NCBI GenBank assembly: GCA_038238015.1
Contig: JBBRYA010000002.1
Span: forward strand, 55,371-119,370
Reading direction: 5' to 3'
From: DASQFQ01 sp038238015
Lineage (GTDB): Bacteria > Actinomycetota > Thermoleophilia > Solirubrobacterales > Solirubrobacteraceae
Length of the DNA stretch: 64,000 nt
Part shown: in pieces, positions 16,226-24,083 of the stretch
Layout of the letters: every line of letters begins with the position of its first letter
How positions within the stretch are numbered: position 1 is the stretch's first letter
Made by a program: the position numbers and the translations under genes
Notes under the pieces: model-generated
Database searches by the model: none
What the model was told of the DNA's origin: nothing
The model's input: only the letters and a program-made list of their open reading frames with translations

Positions 16226-16792
16226 GTGCCCGAGGACGCAGACGAGCTCTATCGCCGGGCCGTGAACGCGCTTCAGATGCCTCCGGTGGAGGACTGGGAC
16301 AGCTGGCCGTTCGAAGGCGAGCTGCGCCCACGGACGCTCCGGCCTCCGGAGCCCGAGCCGGTCATCGCCGGCACCGGCGGCGTCGACTGCCAGGCGTGCA
16401 CCAGCCCCGACAGCGATTATCTCTGGAGCGACGAGCGCTGGCGCCTGCTCGCCCTCGAGCCGGGCGGCCTTCCGGTGATCGTGCTGCTCGAGCCGCGCGA
16501 CCACTACGCCGGCCCGGCCGACCTCCCCGACGACCTCGCGCGCGAGCTCGGGGTCATGCTCGGGCGAGTCGAGCGCGCGGTGCTCGCGGTCGGCGAGATC
16601 GCCCGCGTGCACATCGGCCGCTGGGGCGAGGGCGCCGAGCATCTGCACTGGTGGTTCATCGCGCGCCCGGCGGGCCTCGGCCAGCTGCGCAGCAGCTTCG
16701 CCGAGATCTGGAACGACGTCCTGCCGCCGACGCCGAAGGAGATCTGGGAGGACAACCTCGCCCGCGTCGTTGCGGCGATGGACGAGAGCTGA
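16226..16792 (+). CDS. HIT-like protein
   Basis: This 188-residue protein contains a HIT-like pattern in the second half (HIGRWGEGAEHLHWWFIARP) in which only the central H-x-H pair is retained. It also has a Cys pair (VDCQACTSPDSDYLW) that may bind zinc. The start is a GTG at 16226. It diverges from another HIT-family gene only 32 bases away. The altered histidine triad suggests a changed catalytic mechanism or a non-enzymatic role. Assignment rests on the motif and size. Confidence 0.72.
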   Translation: MPEDADELYRRAVNALQMPPVEDWDSWPFEGELRPRTLRPPEPEPVIAGTGGVDCQACTSPDSDYLWSDERWRLLALEPGGLPVIVLLEPRDHYAGPADLPDDLARELGVMLGRVERAVLAVGEIARVHIGRWGEGAEHLHWWFIARPAGLGQLRSSFAEIWNDVLPPTPKEIWEDNLARVVAAMDES

Positions 16793-16814
16793 CGCTGCGG
16801 GGAGCTGACCAACC

Positions 16815-16850
16815 CAGCCCGTAGGGCTGATCGCAGGCTCGTCGGGCCTG
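16815..16850. terminator. two short hairpins between convergent genes
   Basis: CAGCCC-GTA-GGGCTG (16815-16829) and CAGGC-TCGTCGG-GCCTG (16834-16850) lie in the 60-base gap between a rightward and a leftward gene. Neither has a T-run. They are plausible bidirectional transcription end points, but the evidence is only structural. Confidence 0.35.
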
Positions 16851-16852
16851 AA

Positions 16853-17866
16853 TCAGCCCGTGATGCGGTCCAGCACCAGGAACGCCTTCTGATCCTGGCT
16901 CTGCTGGAAGGACGCGGCGAACAGGTTGCCTCGGGTCAGCGCGTCGATGCGGCGTGCCTCGGTCCCGGGGATCGTCTCCGGGCGCGGGGTGACGCGGGGG
17001 ATGGTGGCGCCGAGCGGGATCTCGAGCTGGGGCTGGAGGTCGCCCGGCCGGTAGAAGAGGGCCTGGGTGGGGGTGTCCGCGGCCGCGGCTGCGGTCGCGG
17101 TCGCGGTCGCGGTCGCCTTGGTCTTCTTCGGGGGCGGCGGGGGCAGCAGCGCGACCACGAGGTCGACGTTCTTGACGTAGCGGAAGGTGTAGAGCGCGAG
17201 CTCGAGCGCCTCGCGGCGCAGCAGCAGGTGGCGCTCCTCTGAGGGCTTGCCGCCCTGAATGGAGCCCTTGGGGCCGAGGCCGTTGAGCGTGTAGAGCAGC
17301 CCGTTGCCCTGGATGAACTTGATGTTGCCGCCCTGCGGCGCGGTGCGCATGGCGACCTCGAGTGGCACGTTGAAGACCTCGAGCGGTCCCGCCTGCACTC
17401 CGACCAGCTGGTTGCCGTCCTTGAGCCGGTACTTCGTTCCCACGTGGTCGGCGATCTGCTTGGCCGCGCCGACGCCCTTGTCCGAGGAGGGCTTCCACGC
17501 GGACCAGCCCACGGGCGCCCCGTTGCCGCTCGCCCCGACGTAGAGCGCCGCGCCGATCGCGCCGGCGGCGATCGCGATGCCGATCAGCGCGCCGAGGACG
17601 AGCCCGAAGCGCGAGCGGTAGGGGGAAGGGGTCTCCGCGCGCGGGGCGGTCTCGGCCGGTGCGGATCCCGCGAGTCCCGCGTCGTCGCCGGCCAGCGCCG
17701 CGGCGGGCTGCAGCTCGGTGGCCTCGGCCTCGGCCGAGCGGTGCCAGAGGCCGCCCTTCTGGCGCGCGCTGGCCTCCTCGCGCTCGCGCGAGCGCTGGCG
17801 CTCGGCGTCCGCGGACGTGCCCGGGCGCCCGGCAGGCGAGGGCGGGGGGATCAGATCACGGGCCAT
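16853..17866 (-). CDS. single-pass membrane protein coupled to an FtsH-like protease
   Basis: This 337-residue protein has a disordered, charged cytosolic N-terminus (about 1-85), one transmembrane helix (FGLVLGALIGIAIAAGAIGAALYVG, about 87-111) and an external domain (KYRLKDGNQLVGVQAGPLEV..., LALYTFRYVKNVDLVVALLPP). A Pro run and a Thr-Ala repeat lie before the last 90 residues. The start codon lies inside the 3' end of the FtsH-like gene (16-base overlap), so the two are co-translated. I do not recognise a family. The context suggests a partner, adaptor or substrate of the protease. Confidence 0.75.
   Translation of the reverse strand: MARDLIPPPSPAGRPGTSADAERQRSREREEASARQKGGLWHRSAEAEATELQPAAALAGDDAGLAGSAPAETAPRAETPSPYRSRFGLVLGALIGIAIAAGAIGAALYVGASGNGAPVGWSAWKPSSDKGVGAAKQIADHVGTKYRLKDGNQLVGVQAGPLEVFNVPLEVAMRTAPQGGNIKFIQGNGLLYTLNGLGPKGSIQGGKPSEERHLLLRREALELALYTFRYVKNVDLVVALLPPPPPKKTKATATATATAAAAADTPTQALFYRPGDLQPQLEIPLGATIPRVTPRPETIPGTEARRIDALTRGNLFAASFQQSQDQKAFLVLDRITG
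17091..17114. repeat. four tandem GCGGTC hexamers
   Basis: Four perfect GCGGTC copies encode an alternating Thr-Ala stretch in the membrane protein gene on the minus strand. Because the unit is six bases, copy-number changes would lengthen the linker without shifting the frame. Confidence 0.8.
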
Positions 17867-20265
17867 GAGTCCTCGTCAAGCACGTCAATCTCGGGCTTCT
17901 CCAGGCGGGCGTCCTCGAGCAGGCGCATGACGTCGTCGCCGTAGAGCTCGCCCTCGGAGATCAGCCGGCTCGCGACGTAGTCGGTGCCCTCGCGGTTGCG
18001 CTTCACCGTGGCGTAGGCGACGACGAATGCCTGGCCGAGCAGGCCGGCGACCATCTGGCGCTTGTCGGAGTCGCCGAGCGTCGCCGCGAACGGGTTGCCG
18101 TCCATCAGGCCGCCGCCGGAGCGGTGCATGATCTGGGAGCCGAGGCGCTCGAAGCGCTCGCGCACGCGGTCCTCTTCCTCCCTGCAGCGCTCCTTGTCGG
18201 CGATGCGGTCGGAGAGGTCGACGGGGGCGGGAGCCATCGCGTGCATGCCGACCATCAGCGCGGCCTGGTGGGTGACCGAGCCGACGTCGCCGCCGACCCC
18301 GGTCGTGTTCTGTCCGTAGAAGACGTGCTCGGCGGCCATCGCGCCGAGGCCCCAGATCAGGTTGCCGACCTGCTCGGAGCGCCAGTGCCCGAAGCGGTCC
18401 TCGATCTCCATCACCTGGTGGTGGCCGCCCGAGGAGCCGCGCTTGCGGATCGACAGCCGCGTCGACATGCGGTTCTCCATGAACAGGTGGCCGCAGACGG
18501 CGTGGCCGGCCTCGTGGATCGCCGTCGCGCGCTCCTCGTGCTTCGGGTAGGGCTGGCCGATCGCCACGCCCGCCTCGACCGTGGTCATGGCGTCGACGAG
18601 GTCCTCGCGCTCGAAGAACTCACGCCCGGCGGAGTGCGCGTAGGTCAGCGCCATCGAGCAGACCTGATCGATCATCGCGGGCGAGTAGCCGTTGGTGATG
18701 CGGGCGAGCTCGTCGCGGCGCTCGGGCTCGTCGAGCCCCGGGGCGTGCGCGACCTTTCCGAGGTAGAGGTCGAAGACGTCGCGCCGGTCCTCCCACGTGG
18801 GCGTCCGGAAGTAGATGTGGCGCCCCATCCGGCCGGGGCGGGTGAGCGCGGGGTCGAGCGCGGAGAGGTCCACGTTGCAGGCCCCGATGAAGTAGATCTG
18901 CTCCGGGTTGGGCTTGGGCGGCTTGACCCGCAGCGAGCGCCCGCCGAGCTTGCGCGGGACGAAGTACAGGGCGTCGAGCCAGGTGTTGATCCGCTTCGTG
19001 CGCAGGCGCTTCATCAGCGGCGGGTCGTCGATGCCGTCCATGACGACGAGCAGCTGCTGGAGCGCGAGGCCTCCGCCGCCGCCCATCATGCCCGGCATCA
19101 TCATGTCCCGGACTGCTCCGGCGATCTTGTCCACCACCGGCGGATAGACGCGCCCGCGCGGCTCGGCGCGCATCTGGAACATGCGCTCGCGCCAGGCGGC
19201 GTTCTCGAGCACGAGGTCACCGTCCCAGGTCAGCGCGCCGTTTGAGCCGAAGAACAGGCGGTCGTGGATCGTGGTCGACTCGAGCGGCTGGAAGCCGGAG
19301 CCCAGTGCCTGCCGGCGCATGCCGACCGCGTCGATCTCGTCGATGAAGACGATGCACTGGCCGCCCCACTTCTTCGCCAGGCGCTTGGCCTTGAAGGCGA
19401 GGAAGCGCACGAGCACCGCGTCCATCCCGATGAACGTCTGCGCGAAGCCAGAGCCCGGGATGGAGACGAACGGGCAGTTGAAGGAGGTCGCGATGCCCTT
19501 GGAGAGCATCGTCTTGCCGGTGCCGGGGGCGCCGAGGAACAGCACGCCACGCTCACGCTTGCCGCCGGCCTTCTCGAACTCCTCGCCGGACTGCCACAGC
19601 GAGACCACGCGCGTGATCTCCTCCTTGGCCTCGGCCTGCCCGCGGACGTCGGCCATCTTCACGCCCCAGTCCGCGTCGCCGGGCTCGTAGCCCTTGATCT
19701 GCCCGGCGCCGAGCAGCAGCAGCGGGCCGAACATGATCAGGAAGTTCGCGAAGAAGAGGATGAAGATGATCGGCAGGTAGCCGAGCAGCACCGGGCCGAA
19801 GGCCGAGAACAGCGACCCGATCGCGGCCAGGCCTCCCGAGAACGAGCCGTCGCCGCCCGAGAAGCTGTTGTAGGCCATCGCGGCACCGATGAGCACGACA
19901 CCGAGCACCACGAGCCGCCAGACGTTTCGGAACTTCTTGCGCCAGTACCAGAGCCGCCGCCGCGAGACGACGTCCTCCGCCTTGAGCTCGGCGTCGGCGC
20001 CGTAGAGGGTCGGCATCGGGATGAAGCGGTGCGCGACGACGTCGATCGCGCCGCGGAAGATCGCAATGCCCGCGATCGTCCCCGCCAGCGCGGCGAGGAT
20101 GTTCCACCCCAGGTTCACGCGTAGGAGCACGAACAGGATCGGGCTGGTCAGCACGGCCACGAGCGTGGCGGCCCGCGAGAGCCGGCGCCACTCGCCAGCG
20201 AGCGACTCCGCGCTGTCGTTGGCTCGCCGCTCGTGCGGTGTCGGGTGGCGGTCGCCGTCTCCCAC
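17851..20265 (-). CDS. FtsH-like membrane AAA+ zinc protease with large AAA insertions
   Basis: This 804-residue protein has hydrophobic helices at about 30-75, 115-133 and 152-190. The AAA+ domain has Walker A GAPGTGKT at 245-252, Walker B IVFIDEID at 305-312 and a second region of homology ending ALTRPGRMGRHI at about 473-484. The C-terminal zinc protease has HEAGH at 584-588, with a candidate third ligand Asp660 in TTGVGGDVG. Compared with classical FtsH (about 610-650 residues), the AAA module carries two insertions. One lies between Walker B and LQQLLVVMDGID (about 318-400, with a Met/Gly-rich MMMPGMMGGGGG). The other is at about 413-457. It overlaps the next gene by 16 bases. It probably degrades membrane or misfolded proteins. 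Confidence 0.92.
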   Translation of the reverse strand: MGDGDRHPTPHERRANDSAESLAGEWRRLSRAATLVAVLTSPILFVLLRVNLGWNILAALAGTIAGIAIFRGAIDVVAHRFIPMPTLYGADAELKAEDVVSRRRLWYWRKKFRNVWRLVVLGVVLIGAAMAYNSFSGGDGSFSGGLAAIGSLFSAFGPVLLGYLPIIFILFFANFLIMFGPLLLLGAGQIKGYEPGDADWGVKMADVRGQAEAKEEITRVVSLWQSGEEFEKAGGKRERGVLFLGAPGTGKTMLSKGIATSFNCPFVSIPGSGFAQTFIGMDAVLVRFLAFKAKRLAKKWGGQCIVFIDEIDAVGMRRQALGSGFQPLESTTIHDRLFFGSNGALTWDGDLVLENAAWRERMFQMRAEPRGRVYPPVVDKIAGAVRDMMMPGMMGGGGGLALQQLLVVMDGIDDPPLMKRLRTKRINTWLDALYFVPRKLGGRSLRVKPPKPNPEQIYFIGACNVDLSALDPALTRPGRMGRHIYFRTPTWEDRRDVFDLYLGKVAHAPGLDEPERRDELARITNGYSPAMIDQVCSMALTYAHSAGREFFEREDLVDAMTTVEAGVAIGQPYPKHEERATAIHEAGHAVCGHLFMENRMSTRLSIRKRGSSGGHHQVMEIEDRFGHWRSEQVGNLIWGLGAMAAEHVFYGQNTTGVGGDVGSVTHQAALMVGMHAMAPAPVDLSDRIADKERCREEEDRVRERFERLGSQIMHRSGGGLMDGNPFAATLGDSDKRQMVAGLLGQAFVVAYATVKRNREGTDYVASRLISEGELYGDDVMRLLEDARLEKPEIDVLDEDSWPVI

Positions 20266-20321
20266 GGCCGATCAGGGTACTCGCAGTTCGCCCGCTTCCC
20301 AATGGCCTACTGGTCCAGGGG

Positions 20322-20861
20322 CTATGCGCGCCACTTCACCGAGCAGCCGCGGGCCCGCGTCTCGGGGTCGGCGAGCTGCTCGCCGGCGAGCACGCCGTCG
20401 AGGGCCGCGCGCAGCCACGCCGCGTCCTGGCTCTCGTCCTGGTGGTCGGAGTCGGGGGCCCCGCGGTAGACGAGGCGCTGCTCGCCGTCGAGCACGAAGA
20501 CGTGCGGGGTGACCTCGGCGCCGAGGGCGCGCGCCACGTCCTGGCTCTCGTCGTGCAGATACGGGATCGGCCAGGCCCGGTCGTGTACGAAGGCCTTCAT
20601 GCGATCGAGCGAGTCCGCTGGGTAGTGGGTCGCGTCGTTGGCGTTGAGCGCGAGGAAGCGAACGTCGCGCTCGGCGTACTCCTCGGCGACCCGGCGCAGG
20701 CGCGGGATCCAGGCGATCACGTACGGGCAGTGGTTGCAGGTCACGACGATCACCGTCGCGGGAGGAGCATCTTCGAGTGGGGCGGCGTGCTCTAGCCCGT
20801 CGGTGTCGGGGAGCGAGAAGGCGGGGACGCGATCCCCGATCCCGAAGGTCGTGGCGGCCAT
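20322..20861 (-). CDS. thioredoxin-fold (AhpC/TSA-type) protein
   Basis: This 179-residue protein has a thioredoxin fold with FSLPDTDG at the start, the redox motif CNHCP at about 42-46, and the cis-Pro region VTPHVFVLD at about 117-125. It has no signal peptide, so it probably acts in the cytosol as a peroxiredoxin-like or thiol-disulphide enzyme. Its first 70 bases overlap the 3' end of the upstream WS/DGAT gene, so the two are probably translationally coupled. Confidence 0.87.
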   Translation of the reverse strand: MAATTFGIGDRVPAFSLPDTDGLEHAAPLEDAPPATVIVVTCNHCPYVIAWIPRLRRVAEEYAERDVRFLALNANDATHYPADSLDRMKAFVHDRAWPIPYLHDESQDVARALGAEVTPHVFVLDGEQRLVYRGAPDSDHQDESQDAAWLRAALDGVLAGEQLADPETRARGCSVKWRA

Positions 20862-22237
20862 GGCAGGGTCTCCCTGGGGGTGTCGAGGGTGGCGAGCAGC
20901 TCGTCGATCGCCGCGTCGAGGTCGCCGGCCAGCGCGTCGGCGTCGGGCAGCGTCTCAGGGTCAGCGTAGAGCCCGAAGCAGGCCTGCTCGCCGATCGTCG
21001 TCATGCCCACCGACAGCGCGTGGCGGTTGGAGAGCGGGACGACGGGGAACGCGTCGAGCAGCCGGCAGCCGCGCAGGTACATCGGCAGCCGCGGCCCGGG
21101 GATGTTCGAGACCACGAGGTTGTAGGCGCGCGGGCTGGCCAGCGCGTGCGCCGCCGCCTTCTGCACCGGCTTGGGCGCGTGGGCGATCACCTTCAGCGCC
21201 GCGTCGGCGTCCTCGTGGCGCCCCGCCTTCTTGCCCTTCGCCATCGCGTGGTTGACCGTCATCAGCCGCGCCGTCGGGTCCGCGAGCGAGACCGGCAGCT
21301 CGACGAACAGGAACGAGATGCGGTTGCCCAGCGCGCCGGCGTCGTCGGCGCGGACGTTCACCGGCACCATCGACTTGAGGTCGACCGGCGCCTCGCCGCG
21401 GCGCTCGGCGTGGCGGCGCAGCGCCCCGGCAACGGCGGCCAGGACGACGTCGTTGACCGTCGAGCCGCGGGCCTTGCGAATGCGGCGCAGGTCGGCGAGC
21501 GGTCGGCGCAGCGTCGCGAGGTGCCGGCGCGAGGACCCGGCGTCGTTGAGCGGGCTCGACGGCGCGACCGGGAGCGCGGTGGCAGCCACGCTGCGCATGG
21601 CGCGCCACCCGAAGGCGGGCAGCGCGAGCGGCTTGCGCGCAAGCATGAGCGGCAGCTTGAGCAGCCCGAGCTGCTGGCGCGTGAGGTCGAGCGCGCCGCG
21701 GGCGAGCAGCTCAACGCCGCCCGGGACGGGGGCGGGGAGCCAGCGGCCGTCGGGCTCGGCAGCCGGCGGCTCGGGCTCGAAGTCGAGCAGCAGGCTGCCG
21801 AGCTCGACGGCGGCGATGCCGTCGACCATGCAGTGGTGCGCCTTGCCGACCAGCCCGAGGCGCCCGTCGGCGAGGCGGTCGGCGATCCAGAACTCCCACA
21901 GCGGCCGGTCGCGGTCCAGTGGCTCGGACATCACGGCGTCGGCGAGCTGACGGATGTCCTCGGCGGCGGAGCGGTGGATGTGCTCGGCCGGGTCGAAGCC
22001 CTCGTCGTCCACCCACAGCGGGCTGTGCAGGCCCAGCGCGTCGGGCGCCAGGCGCTGGCGGAAGCGCGGCGCCCGGTGCAGGCGCCCGCTGACATGGCTG
22101 AAGAGCGCGTCGAAGTCCGGACGCGGCCCGTGCTCGGGCGGCGCAAAGGTGGCCATCCAGCCGACGTGCATGTGCGCGTTAGGCCCCTCGAGCGTCAGAA
22201 ACGACGCGTCGAGGGCCGACAGCCGTTCGGCTGCCAT
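20792..22237 (-). CDS. wax ester synthase / diacylglycerol acyltransferase (WS/DGAT)
   Basis: This protein of about 481 residues starts MAAERLSALDASFLTLEGPN, the normal family N-terminus, so the ATG at 22237 is preferred over longer forms. The catalytic HHxxxDG motif is visible as HHCMVDGIAAVELG. Other family blocks are GSTVNDVVLAAVAGALR and YNLVVSNIPGP. These enzymes make triacylglycerol or wax esters for storage, at or near the membrane. The last 25 residues (Pro/Ser-rich, PPRPSGSGIASPPSRSP) are unlike the family and lie in the overlap with the thioredoxin-like gene. Confidence 0.93.
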   Translation of the reverse strand: MAAERLSALDASFLTLEGPNAHMHVGWMATFAPPEHGPRPDFDALFSHVSGRLHRAPRFRQRLAPDALGLHSPLWVDDEGFDPAEHIHRSAAEDIRQLADAVMSEPLDRDRPLWEFWIADRLADGRLGLVGKAHHCMVDGIAAVELGSLLLDFEPEPPAAEPDGRWLPAPVPGGVELLARGALDLTRQQLGLLKLPLMLARKPLALPAFGWRAMRSVAATALPVAPSSPLNDAGSSRRHLATLRRPLADLRRIRKARGSTVNDVVLAAVAGALRRHAERRGEAPVDLKSMVPVNVRADDAGALGNRISFLFVELPVSLADPTARLMTVNHAMAKGKKAGRHEDADAALKVIAHAPKPVQKAAAHALASPRAYNLVVSNIPGPRLPMYLRGCRLLDAFPVVPLSNRHALSVGMTTIGEQACFGLYADPETLPDADALAGDLDAAIDELLATLDTPRETLPWPPRPSGSGIASPPSRSPTPTG

Positions 22238-22357
22238 GGGTCTCCTCCAGGGTCGGGATCTCGGTCGCCGTCCTGGCGGTTGCTGCTCCTCGCGCCAGAG
22301 GCTAGCGGCGATTCGCCGAGCGTCCACCCGGAGTTCACCTTTCGTACATGCGGGCGC

Positions 22358-22864
22358 TCAGGCGTGGCCGACGATCACGCCCACGGCGGCGACCACGGCG
22401 CCGCCCAGGGTGATCTGGAACAGCGAGCTGGTGAGCGAGACGCGCAGGTAGCGCTTGCGCACCAGGGCGATGACGATGAGCTCGATCGAGACGACGACGT
22501 AGGCGACTCTCAGCGCCGTGTGCAGGTTGTGGATGAGGAACGGGAGCGCGTGCAGCGTGCCGCCGATGAACGTGGCGCCGCCGGTGATGAGCCCGCGCGG
22601 CAGCGCGTTGCCCCGCCCGGTGAGCGCGCCGTCGTCGGAGAGCCCCTCCGACATGCCCATGCTGATCGCGGCGCCCAGCGCCGCGGCGATCCCCACCAGC
22701 AGCGCGGCCCGCGAGCCCGCGACGTAGGCCGACGCGAAGATCGGCGCCAGCGTCGAGATCGTGCCGTCGATGAGGCCGATCAGCCCGGGCTGGATGACCT
22801 GCAGGAGGCGATCGCGCTCGCTCCCGCTCCTCCAGCCCTCGATGACGCGGCGGCCGCCTTCCAT
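22358..22864 (-). CDS. VIT1/CCC1-family metal transporter-like membrane protein
   Basis: This 168-residue protein has four to five hydrophobic helices and features of the VIT family: GLIDGTISTLAPIFASAY in the first helix and AISMGMSEGLSDDG in the next. Family members move Fe2+ or Mn2+. It is shorter than classical VIT1 (about 230 residues) because the cytosolic metal-binding loop is small. It is a leftward single gene between the WS/DGAT unit and a metallopeptidase remnant. Confidence 0.78.
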   Translation of the reverse strand: MEGGRRVIEGWRSGSERDRLLQVIQPGLIGLIDGTISTLAPIFASAYVAGSRAALLVGIAAALGAAISMGMSEGLSDDGALTGRGNALPRGLITGGATFIGGTLHALPFLIHNLHTALRVAYVVVSIELIVIALVRKRYLRVSLTSSLFQITLGGAVVAAVGVIVGHA

Positions 22865-22903
22865 GCCCCTGCTTATAGAGGACCGGCCGGACCCCCCGTA
22901 GGG

Positions 22904-23059
22904 TCAGATGTCGCCCGAGAACGTGTCGCAGTCGTTGGCGCTGCCGCTGTCGAAGCCCTTGCGAAACCACGCCGTGCGCTGGGCGGCGGTGCCGTGGGTG
23001 AAGGTCTCCGGGGCGATCCGGCCCTGGGTCTCGGCCTGGATGCGGTCGTCGCCGACCGG
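22904..23059 (-). pseudogene. C-terminal remnant of a neutral zinc metallopeptidase (YpfJ-like)
   Basis: About 50 codons (VGDDRIQAETQGRIAPETF, THGTAAQRTAWFRKGF, NDCDTF) match the conserved C-terminal end of the predicted neutral zinc metallopeptidase family. The catalytic HExxH part (about 200 residues upstream in family members) is missing. The sequence upstream (23060-23141) does not continue the family and soon meets another gene. The open frame extends to 23131 but its first 25 codons look unrelated. This is a truncated gene. Confidence 0.7.
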
Positions 23060-23141
23060 CAGCGCCGCGCGGCCGCCCGGCATCCCGCGGCGGTCCTCGA
23101 CCGGGCCTCCCTGTCCTCGCTGCCAGCGCACGCGAGGCCCT

Positions 23142-24047
23142 CTACCCCCGATCGACCACCTCGAAGTCCGCCCCGGTGATCGCGCCGAGCGCGTGCAGCG
23201 CGTCGTTGTCCCAGCCCGGCGACGGCGCGCCGCTGACGAACCAGTCCGAGCCGTTGTCGGCCACGAGCATCCCGTAGGTCTTGAGCGCCTGCGCCACGAC
23301 GCGCGCCTGGCGCGGCAGGCGCGAGAGGTCGAAGCTCGCCTTCAGCCGCAGCCGCTCGCCCATCCGCGGCAGCGCGGGGTCGCTCAGCGAGGAGGCGAAG
23401 TGCCGCGCCGGGAAGACGAACGCGTTGCGCGTGCGCGAGACCGTGAAGCGCAGGGCATGGTCGATGCGCCCGCGGCGCACCTCGTCGTAGCGGGCCAGAC
23501 CCGGGAGGATCGGCAGGCCGGCGGCGTCGGCCGACGTCCAGCCGCGCGGGCGCAACCGGTCCGAGCGCAGCCGCCACGTGGCGCCAGAGCCCGCGTGCCA
23601 GCGCCCGTCGCGGCGCTGCAGCGCGTAGAGCTCATACAGCCGGCAGGCGTCGCGGTCGACCAGCAGCGCGTGGCGGTCGCCGCCGGCGCCGGCGCCGCCC
23701 TCGATGTGGACGCCGCGCGGGATCGGGTAGCCGACGCGGTCGGACTCGCCGGCGTAGTCGAAGCCCACGCGCGAGCGCGGGGTGCGCCGCGAGACCACGT
23801 CGTAGGGAATGCCGATCGGGCCGCCCGCATAGGTGCCCGAGCCGAAGTCGGCGTGCAGGCCCTGCTCGGGTCCGATCGAGGCGACGATGCGCGCGGAGTC
23901 CGCGGCGACCGGGGCCGCGTCGACGCGCTGGTTGAAGGCGTTCTCGCGCGGGAAGATCGGGCAGCGCGCCGCGTGGGGCAGGGGAGAAGCCGCCGCGGGG
24001 GCGGCGAGGGCGAGGGTGAGCAGGACGCTGAGCGCGACGCGGGTCAT
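23142..24047 (-). CDS. secreted protein of unknown function
   Basis: This 301-residue protein starts at the ATG at 24047 and has a clear Sec signal peptide (TRVALSVLLTLALAAPAAA). The mature part is rich in aromatic and charged residues, with CPIFPRENAFNQRVDAAPV early, a probable disulphide pair, GGAGAGGDRHALLVDRDACRLYELY in the middle and LKTYGMLVADNGSDWFVSG near the end. The motif YGM.VADNGSDWF is shared by a family of secreted proteins in many actinobacteria whose activity I cannot name. It diverges from the dehydrogenase gene at 24084. Confidence 0.75.
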   Translation of the reverse strand: MTRVALSVLLTLALAAPAAASPLPHAARCPIFPRENAFNQRVDAAPVAADSARIVASIGPEQGLHADFGSGTYAGGPIGIPYDVVSRRTPRSRVGFDYAGESDRVGYPIPRGVHIEGGAGAGGDRHALLVDRDACRLYELYALQRRDGRWHAGSGATWRLRSDRLRPRGWTSADAAGLPILPGLARYDEVRRGRIDHALRFTVSRTRNAFVFPARHFASSLSDPALPRMGERLRLKASFDLSRLPRQARVVAQALKTYGMLVADNGSDWFVSGAPSPGWDNDALHALGAITGADFEVVDRG

Positions 24048-24083
24048 CGGACGAGTATCGGCGCCTGCGGGTACAGGCAACAG

